Shown here piece after piece: positions 7,424 to 15,949 of a DNA stretch of 43,895 nt. Location: the NCBI GenBank assembly GCA_947643615.1, contig CANRWO010000026.1, positions 1 to 43,895 on the forward strand. The letters run 5' to 3'. The first letter of the stretch is position 1, and every line of letters starts with the position of its first letter. The notes beneath the pieces are model-generated. The model had not been told where the DNA came from, ran no database searches, and saw only the letters and a program-made list of their open reading frames with translations. A program made the position numbers and the translations under genes. The stretch is from an uncultured Lachnospiraceae bacterium (GTDB taxonomy: Bacteria; Bacillota; Clostridia; Lachnospirales; Lachnospiraceae).

Positions 7424-9454
7424 CTATTCCAGGGCATCCGTTTTCTGTGCTACACACATTTTCGCATACAAACCCTTTTTACACATCAGCTGCCGATGGC
7501 TGCCTTCCTCGGCAACAACGCCTTTTTCCAATACAAAAATCCGCTTCGCGTTTCTGACAGCCGCCATATGGTGGCTGAACAGAAGCGTAGTATGGTTTCC
7601 GGTATCTTTAGTAAACTGTTCATAGACCTTGCTCTGTCGAAAGACATCCAGCGCCGCCATGGGTTCATCCAGCACACGAACCCGGGCAGGCTGCGCAAAC
7701 TCTCTTGCCACCATAAGCTGCTGCCATTCCCCAGCCGAGAGCATCACCCCGTTTTCCTCCATGTTTCCCAGAAAAGTATCCGCTCCCTGAGGGAACCTTC
7801 CTGTTTCTCCGGCCGACCATTCTCTCACCAGCTCTTCCGCCAGCTGCCTTTTATCGATGCCTTCCACATTCCTGTATCCGGCATTTCGCCCTTCCTGCTT
7901 TTCCCTTCCGGCATCGCTTTTTCCCAATCCTCCCTGCTGCATATCCCCATCCGGCATACCAAATTGGTTTTCCTTTCCGGGATCCTTTTTAAACGTTTCC
8001 CAATCCTCCCGGGGGACAATGTTTTGGGCAATGGTATCCTGATATTTTGCCGCATCCTGGAATAATATCGCAAAAACCCCGCATCTCTCCTGAAAAGGGA
8101 TTGCCCTCAGCTCAATGCCGTTCCACAGGATTTCGCCTTCATAATTGTCATACATTCCCGAAAGCAGCTTTGCAATGGTAGTCTTGCCTGATCCGTTGGC
8201 TCCCACAAAGGCATAGTATCCTCCCTCCGTCAGCACAAAATTCAAATTACGGAGCACGTATCTGCCCGTCCTGGGGTACCGGAAAGAAACGTTCCTGAAC
8301 TCCAGCGTGTCAGGCTCCCCCATCCAACAATCCTTACCGTCTCCTCTTTCGCTGTCTTCCTTCGTCCCGCCGCACCGGCTGCGCTCCGTTTTCCTGCCGC
8401 TGCCACTTCCTGCTTCCCCATGGCCGTTCCAATCCCGGGACTTCCCGTCGTCTCTCCTGCCGTCCACGCCTTCCGCTCTCTCCCCGGTTCCTTCCGTCTC
8501 CGGCAGGTTCATAAATTTATCCCATTGCTTCAGGAAAAGCCTGCCCCTCTGTAAATAGTACAGAGCGTCCCCTTCGTCGTTTTTCTCAATGAGGCTACAT
8601 GCTCCTACCGACAGCGCAACAAAATACCCCAGTGATATCCTGCCGCCGAATATCAAAGCGGCCAGGGCAAACTCTATCAGCACACAGGCGATGGTCTGCA
8701 GTCCCTGCCTGGCAAATTCTCTTTTCTCACACTCCAGGGAAAAAGCATACCTTTCCTTCCGGGAAGCCTCCGCTTCCCTGTCACACTTGCCACTGATGTA
8801 TCCTGTATAAGAGAAGAGGCATCTCTCCCCTGCTCCTGCCTGCCCCAACGCAAGCTCTTCCATATACTGCCGCTGGGGAGTGTCATGCTCCCTATCTAGG
8901 AGGGAGGCCTCCTGCCATTTTCCCTGCGCCGTCATCAGGCAATAACTCATCTCCAACAAAAAAAACAGAAACCCAAGAGGAGAATATGCCCACCCCAGCA
9001 ACAGGCTCACTCCCAGCGTCCTGGCACAATACAGCATAAAGTTGCCTGATTTCTGTACAATGAACCACACAAATCCCCTCAGGGCATTTCCTTCGATATT
9101 CTCCTTCAATACCTGCCTTAGCTCACAAAAAGCATAATCCTCCAAAAGCCTGTAAGGTATTTTTGCAATTTTTTCTGTCATCAGGCACCTCAGCCGGAAC
9201 CACAATATATTCTGCAATCTCAATGTCAGGCTTCTCCCCAGGTTGTAACCCATGCGTTTCCACACCGACAGCAGCAGCATCCCTAAGACACACCCTGCCA
9301 TCTTCCCTGTCCTGCCTGCAGTTTCGCTTCCTTGCAGCATTTCCTCTATCAGCTCCGACATCAGCAATAGCCACAGCACATCCGCTGCCGCTGTGGCCAA
9401 TTTTTGCAGAAACACCGTTGTCGCCAGCAAAATTTCCTTTTTGTTTCCCTTCAT
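7424..9454 (-). CDS. ABC exporter (fused TMD-NBD) with degenerate signature
   Basis: The 676-aa product has an N-terminal transmembrane domain (about 1-290) and a C-terminal ATPase domain. Walker A is GANGSGKT (418-425), Q-loop ILFQD (about 463-467), Walker B RVLDEP (592-597) and the H-loop FSHH. The ABC signature is LSAGE (572-576) instead of LSGGQ. Two low-complexity polar insertions are unusual: residues 319-377 (G, R, D, E, S) between the domains, and 489-533 inside the ATPase helical domain. It lies downstream of the kinase and regulator genes and probably shares their operon. It may be the weaker half of a heterodimer; substrate unknown, a peptide is possible. Confidence 0.85.
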   Translation of the reverse strand: MKGNKKEILLATTVFLQKLATAAADVLWLLLMSELIEEMLQGSETAGRTGKMAGCVLGMLLLSVWKRMGYNLGRSLTLRLQNILWFRLRCLMTEKIAKIPYRLLEDYAFCELRQVLKENIEGNALRGFVWFIVQKSGNFMLYCARTLGVSLLLGWAYSPLGFLFFLLEMSYCLMTAQGKWQEASLLDREHDTPQRQYMEELALGQAGAGERCLFSYTGYISGKCDREAEASRKERYAFSLECEKREFARQGLQTIACVLIEFALAALIFGGRISLGYFVALSVGACSLIEKNDEGDALYYLQRGRLFLKQWDKFMNLPETEGTGERAEGVDGRRDDGKSRDWNGHGEAGSGSGRKTERSRCGGTKEDSERGDGKDCWMGEPDTLEFRNVSFRYPRTGRYVLRNLNFVLTEGGYYAFVGANGSGKTTIAKLLSGMYDNYEGEILWNGIELRAIPFQERCGVFAILFQDAAKYQDTIAQNIVPREDWETFKKDPGKENQFGMPDGDMQQGGLGKSDAGREKQEGRNAGYRNVEGIDKRQLAEELVREWSAGETGRFPQGADTFLGNMEENGVMLSAGEWQQLMVAREFAQPARVRVLDEPMAALDVFRQSKVYEQFTKDTGNHTTLLFSHHMAAVRNAKRIFVLEKGVVAEEGSHRQLMCKKGLYAKMCVAQKTDALE

Positions 9455-9499
9455 AGCAAATCCTTCATGTCTCGGTCAATGACTCCATTTTTCGTCCGA

Positions 9500-9538
9500 C
9501 AGGTTATCTTTCCGGCAAGTTGCTTTCCCGCAGGTTAT
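9500..9538. repeat. Three imperfect direct repeats before the ABC gene
   Basis: CAGGTTAT (9500), CAAGTTGC (9516) and CAGGTTAT (9531), each followed by a TTTCC-like tail, repeat at 15-16 bp in the gap between kinase and exporter genes. They could be regulator sites or simply degenerate repeats. The spacing does not match the roughly 21-bp spacing usual for LytTR regulators. Confidence 0.3.
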
Positions 9539-9607
9539 TTTTCCGCGGCAAGCCTGCTTCCGGGTATGAATACCGTTGCGTCTTCAAAGCGAATGGGACG
9601 CAAAGGG

Positions 9608-10420
9608 TCATTTTGCAAACAGCCGGCGCTTGTCCCTTGGGAATCCATGTACCGCTGTGCCGGGGCGTTTCAAATGTACCGAAACCTCCAGTTCCCTCTC
9701 CCCTGCATGGTACAGCACTTCCCCCTCATATTTCTCCGCAATCTCCCGGATGATCCTGCTGCCATATCCGTGCCCTCTGCTGCCCTTGCTTGTCATAAGC
9801 CTCCTGCTGCGGTCAAATCTCAGGCTCTTGTATATACTGTTACGGCAGATGATCTCAAGGGCGCCCTCTTCCCCTTCCACCAGGACCTCCAGCCACGGCG
9901 TATCTGCGTTCCCCTCGTTTGCCTCAATGGCATTGTCCAGAAGATTTCCGAAGAGGCTGCATATATCCTGGTTTCCAATCCCTGCAAAGGTGGTCAGAAT
10001 CACACAGCGCACCTCCATTCCGGCAGCCTTCGCCTCAGAAAACTTTTGGTTTAAAATGGCGTTGGCATACTCATTATCGGTGTCCACAAGCCTGTAGATC
10101 TTTTCGATCTGATGGAGCTTTTCTTCCAACAGCTCCCCTGCTTCCCGGGATTGATCCTGCTGGATCAGGTTTACTGCTACCAGCAGAAGGTTCCTCATAT
10201 CATGCTTCAGCATATTGATCTGGTCATAGCTTCTTTTCACATTTGTAGCACTCTGGCTGTAGTATCGGTTCAGCATGTCCAATAGCTCGTACTCCTCATT
10301 TGACTTCCGTGTCTTGTTCTTCCATGTATAGATCAGGAAAAAAAACATTGCCGCCACAAGCAACGCTAAATTTTCTATCACAATGGCCAAAATCAGCCTG
10401 CTGTTTTGATACCACTCCAT
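9608..10420 (-). CDS. GHKL sensor kinase, AgrC-like, truncated sensor
   Basis: This encodes a 270-aa kinase of the AgrC/VirS type (GHKL ATPase). A single membrane span (about 8-32) replaces the usual five to seven. It is followed by a helix with the phosphoacceptor region LKHDMRNLL, the N-box NLLDNAIEA and the G-box GHGYGSRIIREIAEKYEGE. The ATG at 10420 has GAGGG six bases upstream; a GTG two codons earlier is less well placed. With so little extracellular sequence it probably senses a membrane or partner-protein state, for example through the neighbouring ABC exporter, rather than binding a peptide directly. Its partner is the LytTR regulator 160 bp upstream. Confidence 0.85.
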   Translation of the reverse strand: MEWYQNSRLILAIVIENLALLVAAMFFFLIYTWKNKTRKSNEEYELLDMLNRYYSQSATNVKRSYDQINMLKHDMRNLLLVAVNLIQQDQSREAGELLEEKLHQIEKIYRLVDTDNEYANAILNQKFSEAKAAGMEVRCVILTTFAGIGNQDICSLFGNLLDNAIEANEGNADTPWLEVLVEGEEGALEIICRNSIYKSLRFDRSRRLMTSKGSRGHGYGSRIIREIAEKYEGEVLYHAGERELEVSVHLKRPGTAVHGFPRDKRRLFAK

Positions 10421-10485
10421 TTTCACCCTCGCTTCCGCACAATCTTGCCGAAAATACTTCTATTCTGGCATTCCGCCCTAAAATA

Positions 10486-10530
10486 TCATTTCGGAGTATG
10501 TTTGAAAAATGGTTTAACACCCCATCCCAT
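10486..10530 (-). CDS. Possible 14-aa peptide between regulator and kinase
   Basis: MGWGVKPFFKHTPK is encoded with a good ribosome binding site (GGGGAG five bases before ATG) in the 160-bp gap between the two-component genes. This is the place where signalling or leader peptides sometimes sit. The same DNA is also open in another frame and there is no comparative evidence, so it may be chance. Confidence 0.2.
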   Translation of the reverse strand: MGWGVKPFFKHTPK

Positions 10531-10580
10531 ACGTTCTCCCCTTGACTTTTAATCTGCAGTTCCAGGCCGTAAATCCATCG

Positions 10581-11285
10581 TTACAAAAGCTTCCCCTGTG
10601 CCTGTTCCCTGTAGTTCCTGCCAATTTCCAACAGCATCCCTGACTTTAATTTCACCGCCCTAAATCCCCGTTTTACCTGCAGTACATGGCTCCCGTTTAC
10701 AAGGAACGCCCTGTGGATACGGATAAATCCATACTTACGAAGCGCCTTCTCTTCCTCCTCCATGGTACTCCTCCGGCGGAAAACCCTTCCGTCCGTCGTA
10801 TAGTAAAGCAGATAATTGCGGCTGCTCTGAATGCTCTCAATCTCTGTCAGGAAAACCTTCTCTATCATATCATCTTCCCCGGTAAAGGATAAGAAAATAT
10901 CATGGCTCAGCTTCTCCCGGATCCGCTGAAAAGACCGCCTGAACTCCTCCCCCATCCTTTCCGGTGATCCCTTTCTCACAAAGTACACAGGCTCATAGGA
11001 AAAGCTCTGGAATACCAGCTCCTCCTTGGATGACAGAAAAATCAGTTTACAGTGGTGCTCCATCCCCGAAAGCCTCTCCGCAGCCTGAAACCCGTCCAAA
11101 GGCCCCATCTGTATATCCAGCACCACAATATCAAAAGCATTCTGTTCATGCTCTTCCAGCATCCTCCGGTTGTCCGTAAAGCACTCGATCTCCACATCCT
11201 CAAAGTACTCTCCTGCGACCCGCTCCAGCAGTTCACGTGTCTGCCGCAATATAATCTCCTCGTCATCACACACTGCAATCCGCAT
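10581..11285 (-). CDS. LytTR-family response regulator
   Basis: This 234-aa regulator has an N-terminal receiver domain (RIAVCDDEE at the start, phosphorylated Asp in IVVLDIQMG) and a C-terminal LytTR DNA-binding domain. The latter shows IESIQSSRNYLLYYTTDG and RKYGFIRIHRAFLVNGSHVLQV. The family binds direct repeats and typically controls bacteriocin, quorum-sensing or exporter genes. The ATG at 11285 is chosen because the protein then begins with the receiver domain. An ATG four codons upstream sits too close to its AGGAAGG. It pairs with the GHKL kinase downstream. Confidence 0.88.
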   Translation of the reverse strand: MRIAVCDDEEIILRQTRELLERVAGEYFEDVEIECFTDNRRMLEEHEQNAFDIVVLDIQMGPLDGFQAAERLSGMEHHCKLIFLSSKEELVFQSFSYEPVYFVRKGSPERMGEEFRRSFQRIREKLSHDIFLSFTGEDDMIEKVFLTEIESIQSSRNYLLYYTTDGRVFRRRSTMEEEEKALRKYGFIRIHRAFLVNGSHVLQVKRGFRAVKLKSGMLLEIGRNYREQAQGKLL

Positions 11286-11693
11286 ACTAATAACCATGCC
11301 TTCCTGTAACCCGCGAATCCCTTGCGCCGAAAAACATAATCCCCCCGGCACTTGAGAACCGCGGACACAAATTTGCGTTTGAAACAGTTTTGCATCCCAC
11401 AAAGTGTAACGCACGCCCCGGGGAAAGCATTTTTCAAACACCCTCTAGTATAATCCACCCTAATTGCCCGTATGTTTGGCGCAGGATAAATTTTCAGCCT
11501 GCAAGGCGGCTGAACGAGGCGATGCGGTGGCATCGTTGAGTGAAGCCAACGCAGTCAGGTGGAAATTTAGACCAGCGAAACATAGGGATAATTTAGGTGG
11601 ATTATACTAGGGTTCAGGCAATCCCCGGCTCTGACCCAAATTGCCGATTGTAAAATCCATGCCGCAACTCAAATCAAGATGATAATGCACGCT
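11286..11693. other. Intergenic region with foldback element
   Basis: Between the ABC exporter stop and the regulator start there is no convincing gene. The middle holds a 166-bp foldback element (11445-11610). The 160 bp between it and the regulator start form a long leader that stays open in the regulator's frame but has no good ribosome binding site. Confidence 0.45.
11445..11610. mobile_element. MITE-like foldback element, 166 bp
   Basis: The ends are perfect 15-bp inverted repeats (CTAGTATAATCCACC and its complement). The similarity continues inward for about 50 bp per arm (TATGTTT, TAAATTT and CCTG blocks align with few changes). The centre holds small hairpins (CGATGC-ggtg-GCATCG). 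There is no coding capacity. This is the structure of a small non-autonomous element or a palindromic intergenic repeat. The TATAAT within each terminal repeat could give outward or inward promoter activity. No clear target-site duplication is seen. Confidence 0.6.
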
Positions 11694-13475
11694 CTAAGCA
11701 TACCACTTGGCCTGCTCATGGTACATCACACTGTATATCCCCCTTTGCTCCATCAATTCCTCATGGGTTCCCTGTTCCGCGATCCTGCCCTTATCCAGTA
11801 CCACGATCCGGTCCGCAATTTTCGCGGAACCAAGCCTGTGGGTAATGATCACCGCCGTTTTGTTCTTTGCGCTCTCTGCAAACTTCTGGTAAATCTCCGT
11901 CTCCTTCAGGGGATCGATAGCCGCCGTTGGCTCATCCAGCACAATGAGATTATGCTGCCTGTACAGTCCCCTGGCAATGGAAAGGCGCTGCCATTGCCCC
12001 CCGGACAGGTCTGTGCCCCCAAATTCCCTGGACAGCATGGTATCCAGTCCCTGCCCGAATTCCCCGCTCTTTTCATCCAGTCCGGCCCTGTGCAGGGAAC
12101 GCAGGATCCGCTTTTCATCTATGGGTTGGCCGCTGTCACTCATGAAGACATTTTCCCCCAGGGTCATCTTATATTTTTGGAAATTCTGGAACACAGCGGA
12201 AAGCTTCCCCGCGGAATCCCCGGGGTCGATTTCCCGGGTGTCTACCCCGTCTATCTCCACCCTGCCCTCCGTAGGGCAATACAGGCCCAAAAGCAATTTT
12301 GCAAAGGTGCTTTTACCCGCGCCGTTTTCCCCCACTATGGCGATGGTCTCCCCTTCCTTGATGTCCAGGTCAATTTGACGCAGCACAGGCTCCTTTCCGC
12401 CCGGATAGGCAAAGGACACCTTTCGGAAGCTCACTGTTTTTCCCTCCGGTATCTTCCTTTTTGCCTGCCTCTCAGGCATCCCCATAAAGGCCATATAGTT
12501 TTCCGCGCTGCCGATATTGTCCGTCAGCCTGGGCAGTATGCCGCGGAACATGACGTCCAGCCTGTCGGAAATGGTATCCAGCGAAGAGAGGATGGCAGCA
12601 AAGGCTGCAATACCCACCCTGCCCTGAAGCAAATAATAGAACAGGAGAACAATCATACCGATATACCCTGTCATGGAAATAAAACGCAGAAATATCTCTA
12701 CCATCTCAGACTTCTTCGTGGCCTTCCAGTCAATATCCCTTGCCATTGCCATATTTTCACGGAACTTCCGGAAGAAATATCCGTAGGCGCCCAGCAGGCG
12801 TGTCTCCCTGGCGTATTCCTTATCCGTGATGCACCTGCCGTAATACGCACCCCTTCTCTGATAGGGCGCCGCTTCGTAGGCCGCATGCTTGTGCATCCGG
12901 TACCGCACCGCTCCCCCTATCATGTAAGGCACAAAGGAAATGCAAAGCATGACCACAAGTCCTGTCTCGATCTGTGCCAGATACGTTCCCATAAAACCAT
13001 AATAACACAAAAACGTGCCCGCCATACCCAGGGATGCCCACATCACATCCACCGCGCTCTTAACACCCGTATTGGCGCGCTTGATGTCATCCAGGAACTG
13101 ATTGTCCTCATAGCTGATAGGATCAATCTTCGACGCCTTCCTGTGCAGCAAATTTCCCACTTCCTGCTGCAGGCGCAGCTCAAACTGTTCCCCTACAAGC
13201 CGGTTAGCAGCGCTGCATAACATAGACACAATGAAGTATACACCCAAAAGAATGGCCGCCCCATAAACCTTACCCGCAGAACCGCCGTCCGTCAAATCCC
13301 GGGCACAGTCAAACAGATTCTGCTTCACCAGGACGCTGGCGCTGGAAGCGATCTCCGCCAAAGCCATGAACAGCACTGCCGCCCAAAACGTCCCCGGCAT
13401 ATTTTTCACACTGACTTTCAGCATGCTTCCCATGATACTGAAATAGCCATACTTTTTCTTTTTTATTTTATCCAT
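11694..13475 (-). CDS. ABC exporter subunit (TMD-NBD), probable heterodimer partner 2
   Basis: This 593-aa protein has about six membrane spans in residues 1-310 and an ATPase domain with all motifs intact: Walker A GENGAGKS (382-389), signature LSGGQ (490-494), Walker B VLDEP (512-516) and H-loop His546. There is no C39 peptidase domain. It follows another exporter gene of the same strand by 136 bp. Together they probably form a heterodimeric type I exporter, as in peptide or lipid exporters of Clostridia. The start is preceded by GGGAGG and GAGGG. No precursor peptide or maturation enzyme is found nearby, so the substrate stays unknown. Confidence 0.9.
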   Translation of the reverse strand: MDKIKKKKYGYFSIMGSMLKVSVKNMPGTFWAAVLFMALAEIASSASVLVKQNLFDCARDLTDGGSAGKVYGAAILLGVYFIVSMLCSAANRLVGEQFELRLQQEVGNLLHRKASKIDPISYEDNQFLDDIKRANTGVKSAVDVMWASLGMAGTFLCYYGFMGTYLAQIETGLVVMLCISFVPYMIGGAVRYRMHKHAAYEAAPYQRRGAYYGRCITDKEYARETRLLGAYGYFFRKFRENMAMARDIDWKATKKSEMVEIFLRFISMTGYIGMIVLLFYYLLQGRVGIAAFAAILSSLDTISDRLDVMFRGILPRLTDNIGSAENYMAFMGMPERQAKRKIPEGKTVSFRKVSFAYPGGKEPVLRQIDLDIKEGETIAIVGENGAGKSTFAKLLLGLYCPTEGRVEIDGVDTREIDPGDSAGKLSAVFQNFQKYKMTLGENVFMSDSGQPIDEKRILRSLHRAGLDEKSGEFGQGLDTMLSREFGGTDLSGGQWQRLSIARGLYRQHNLIVLDEPTAAIDPLKETEIYQKFAESAKNKTAVIITHRLGSAKIADRIVVLDKGRIAEQGTHEELMEQRGIYSVMYHEQAKWYA

Positions 13476-13611
13476 ATTCCCTCATTTCCTCCCATTTCGC
13501 CCTCAGGCCATATCCCAACCAATGAACGCCCGGCAGTTTAACAGCTTCCCCCTTGTTCCATACCTTTTATACAGTGCGGATGCCTGTCAACTGCATGCGG
13601 AAATATTTATT

Positions 13612-15426
13612 CTATGTTTGGCTTTCGCTCTGGTACCAGCTCTTCTGGCTCTCATACATCTGGGCGTATTGTCCCTGCATTTCCATCAGCGCCTGATGGT
13701 TTCCGCTCTCTGCCACCCTGCCGTCCCTGAGCACAAATATCTGATCCGCCAGGCCGGTAGAACCCAGGCGGTGACTGATGAAAACAGTGGTCCTCCCCCT
13801 GCTGATCTGCTCGAATTCCTCGTACAGCCTGCTCTCGCTTATGGGGTCAAGGGCCGCCGTAGGTTCATCCAGGATCTGGATGGGCGCAGGGTTCATCAGG
13901 CATCTGGCCATGGCCACTCTCTGCCACTGTCCGCCGGAAATATCCACACTGCCCTCATCCAGCTTTCCCAGGGGGGTATCCAATCCCTGGGGCAGGCTCT
14001 TCATTTCCTTCCATATCCCAAGCTCCCGAAGGTGCCCTTCCATCCGCTTTACAGAACCTTCATTTTCCATTTCCAAAATATCCCCCATAAGGACATTGTC
14101 TGCAACCGTGTCGTAATAGCGGGCAAAATCCTGATAAACACCGGTAAATATCCCCTTCAGCTGCCCCTGGGTATATTCCCGCAGTTCCCTGCCGTTTATG
14201 AGTATTTCCCCCTGGTATTCATCATATAAGCCTGTCAGCAGCTTTGTGACCGTGGTCTTTCCCGCTCCGTTCTCCCCTACAAAAGCGTAGTGCTTGCCCG
14301 CTTCCAGCTTCAGGCTGAAGTCCTTCAGGATATCCTTCTCCGTGCCGGGATAGCGGAAAGTCACATGCCTGAACTCCAGGCTTTCGAATACCGGCGGCTT
14401 CTCCGGCAGGCTTTCCGCGCCTTCCTGTTCCTCCATATTGGCAAAGGCTGTCAAATCCTTCATATAGGAGGTATAGTGAGCCAGCGTCACAAGAGAATGC
14501 CCGATGTTATTGTGCATCAGGTCTATCATTTCGTAGATTGCCTTGGAAAGGGCAATAAACACTCCTATTGTCAGGCTTCCCCGGCCAAGCTCCGCGATCA
14601 GGAAGCATACCATGACCGTGGCAATGGTATTGGTCAGCACCGAGCTGACACCGTTCCTGGCTTCCTTACGGGCCGTTGCCCCGGCATATATCTTTCTGCA
14701 TTTTGCCGCCTGCTCCGCCCATTTCCTGTTCACATGATCCACATAGGAGAACAGCGCCCTCTCGTGGATTGACTCCCTGTCCGTCATAATGCCCTGCAGA
14801 TATTCCCCACGCCTGGCAAACACTGCCGCTTCCTTATACGCCTTGTAAGTCTTCTTCCCGCTGATAACGGAAAAAATGAGAACAGGCAGGGAAAGGAACA
14901 GGCAGCTGATCCCCAGCCCTATGCTTTGTGCAAAAATAATCAAAAACACACCTATGATTCTAACAAGGCCGTTGATAAAATTGCAAGTATGTTGTGTCAT
15001 GTACCATACATTTTTCTTCATATCCGAGCTGACGCGGTTAGACAGCTCCCATACCTTGTCGTCTTCTATGAGCTTAAACTTCAGGCGGGCCCTTTTTTTG
15101 ACTGCCTCCACGCTCATTTGATATACCGCGCTTACTTCGACCCGTCTGGTCAAGATGCGTCCGAAGCTATAACCCATGCGCTTCCAGGCCACGATCAGCA
15201 GCATGGCGGCAAGCAGGGGCAGCATACCTGCCATCGTCTCCCCGCCCGTCACCAACCCGATTCCTCTGTCGATAAATTCGGCTTCCACCAATACCCACAG
15301 CACATTGACTGCTCCGGTCAAAACCTTCTGTGCAACCACCCCTACGGTACACAGGGGTTCGCATGCCAACGGCATCCCCAGCAGATGCCTCAGATCATAC
15401 TTTCTTGGTTTCAACTGAAATCCCAT
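13612..15426 (-). CDS. ABC exporter subunit (TMD-NBD), probable heterodimer partner 1
   Basis: This 604-aa protein has an N-terminal transmembrane domain (residues about 25-330) and an intact ATPase domain: Walker A GENGAGKT (384-391), signature ISGGQ (496-500), Walker B ILDEP (518-522) and H-loop His552. The ATG at 15426 has AAGGAAGG eight bases upstream; the frame is open 13 codons further. It is the first gene of the exporter, regulator, kinase and exporter series running to 7424, all on the minus strand. Its N-terminus (KPRKYDLRHLLGMPLACEPL) resembles that of other peptide-type exporters in Lachnospiraceae. Confidence 0.9.
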   Translation of the reverse strand: MGFQLKPRKYDLRHLLGMPLACEPLCTVGVVAQKVLTGAVNVLWVLVEAEFIDRGIGLVTGGETMAGMLPLLAAMLLIVAWKRMGYSFGRILTRRVEVSAVYQMSVEAVKKRARLKFKLIEDDKVWELSNRVSSDMKKNVWYMTQHTCNFINGLVRIIGVFLIIFAQSIGLGISCLFLSLPVLIFSVISGKKTYKAYKEAAVFARRGEYLQGIMTDRESIHERALFSYVDHVNRKWAEQAAKCRKIYAGATARKEARNGVSSVLTNTIATVMVCFLIAELGRGSLTIGVFIALSKAIYEMIDLMHNNIGHSLVTLAHYTSYMKDLTAFANMEEQEGAESLPEKPPVFESLEFRHVTFRYPGTEKDILKDFSLKLEAGKHYAFVGENGAGKTTVTKLLTGLYDEYQGEILINGRELREYTQGQLKGIFTGVYQDFARYYDTVADNVLMGDILEMENEGSVKRMEGHLRELGIWKEMKSLPQGLDTPLGKLDEGSVDISGGQWQRVAMARCLMNPAPIQILDEPTAALDPISESRLYEEFEQISRGRTTVFISHRLGSTGLADQIFVLRDGRVAESGNHQALMEMQGQYAQMYESQKSWYQSESQT

Positions 15427-15669
15427 ATGAATAACCTTCCTTCCCGTATCATTTTTACCGCTCATTCAGGGCAAAAAACTGAAAGGCACATATTCATGCC
15501 CTGGATGATGCCAGTATATCATGGCAGAAAGCAATCCACACGGATTTGGGACGAAATGCGGAAAACAGGGACATATGCAAATAAACTTAGATGCCATCGG
15601 CCGGATCGGCCGGACGGCAGACGAATATTTGTTTATCCTGTCCGATGGGCAGGACAGTGATTACACACT

Positions 15670-15891
15670 CTAACGCTTTCGGTTTACCGTATCCAACCCC
15701 AGAAAATAGTCGGCGGAAACCTGATAAAACTCACACAGTGAAATAACCTTCTCTATGGGCAGCGCATTTCTCCCTGTCTCATAGCGGGAATACACCCTCT
15801 GGTCGATCTTCAGGTAAGCCGCTACCTCCTTCTGTCTTAAATCATGATCTTCCCGCAGCTCTCTCATCATGACCACGTAATTCTTTCTCAT
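15670..15891 (-). CDS. XRE-family helix-turn-helix regulator
   Basis: This encodes a 73-aa protein that is almost entirely a Cro/CI-type HTH (LREDHDLRQKEVAAYLKIDQ, then YSRYETGRNALPIEKVISLC) with the typical SADYFLGLD end. It lies 58 bp after the eCIS ATPase stop and about 240 bp before the ABC exporter genes, on the same strand. It could be the last gene of the eCIS operon or a separate regulator of the exporter genes. A palindrome at the eCIS promoter is one candidate target; that link is speculation. Confidence 0.85.
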   Translation of the reverse strand: MRKNYVVMMRELREDHDLRQKEVAAYLKIDQRVYSRYETGRNALPIEKVISLCEFYQVSADYFLGLDTVNRKR

Positions 15892-15949
15892 ACTTATTAC
15901 CTATGCCTTTCCCGCCTGGAGCTTTCTCACGCGGGGACAGGCCCAAATG

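Noticed and set aside
7635..7641. Single TGTCGAA inside the ABC exporter gene as another Spo0A site
   Set aside because: It is a lone 7-mer within coding sequence, expected by chance, without a second box or promoter.
11679..13220. Long plus-strand open frame (513 codons) opposite an ABC exporter gene
   Set aside because: It is antisense to a protein with all ABC motifs, has His/Pro/Arg-rich nonsense composition and no ribosome binding site. Such mirror frames are common in GC-biased coding DNA.
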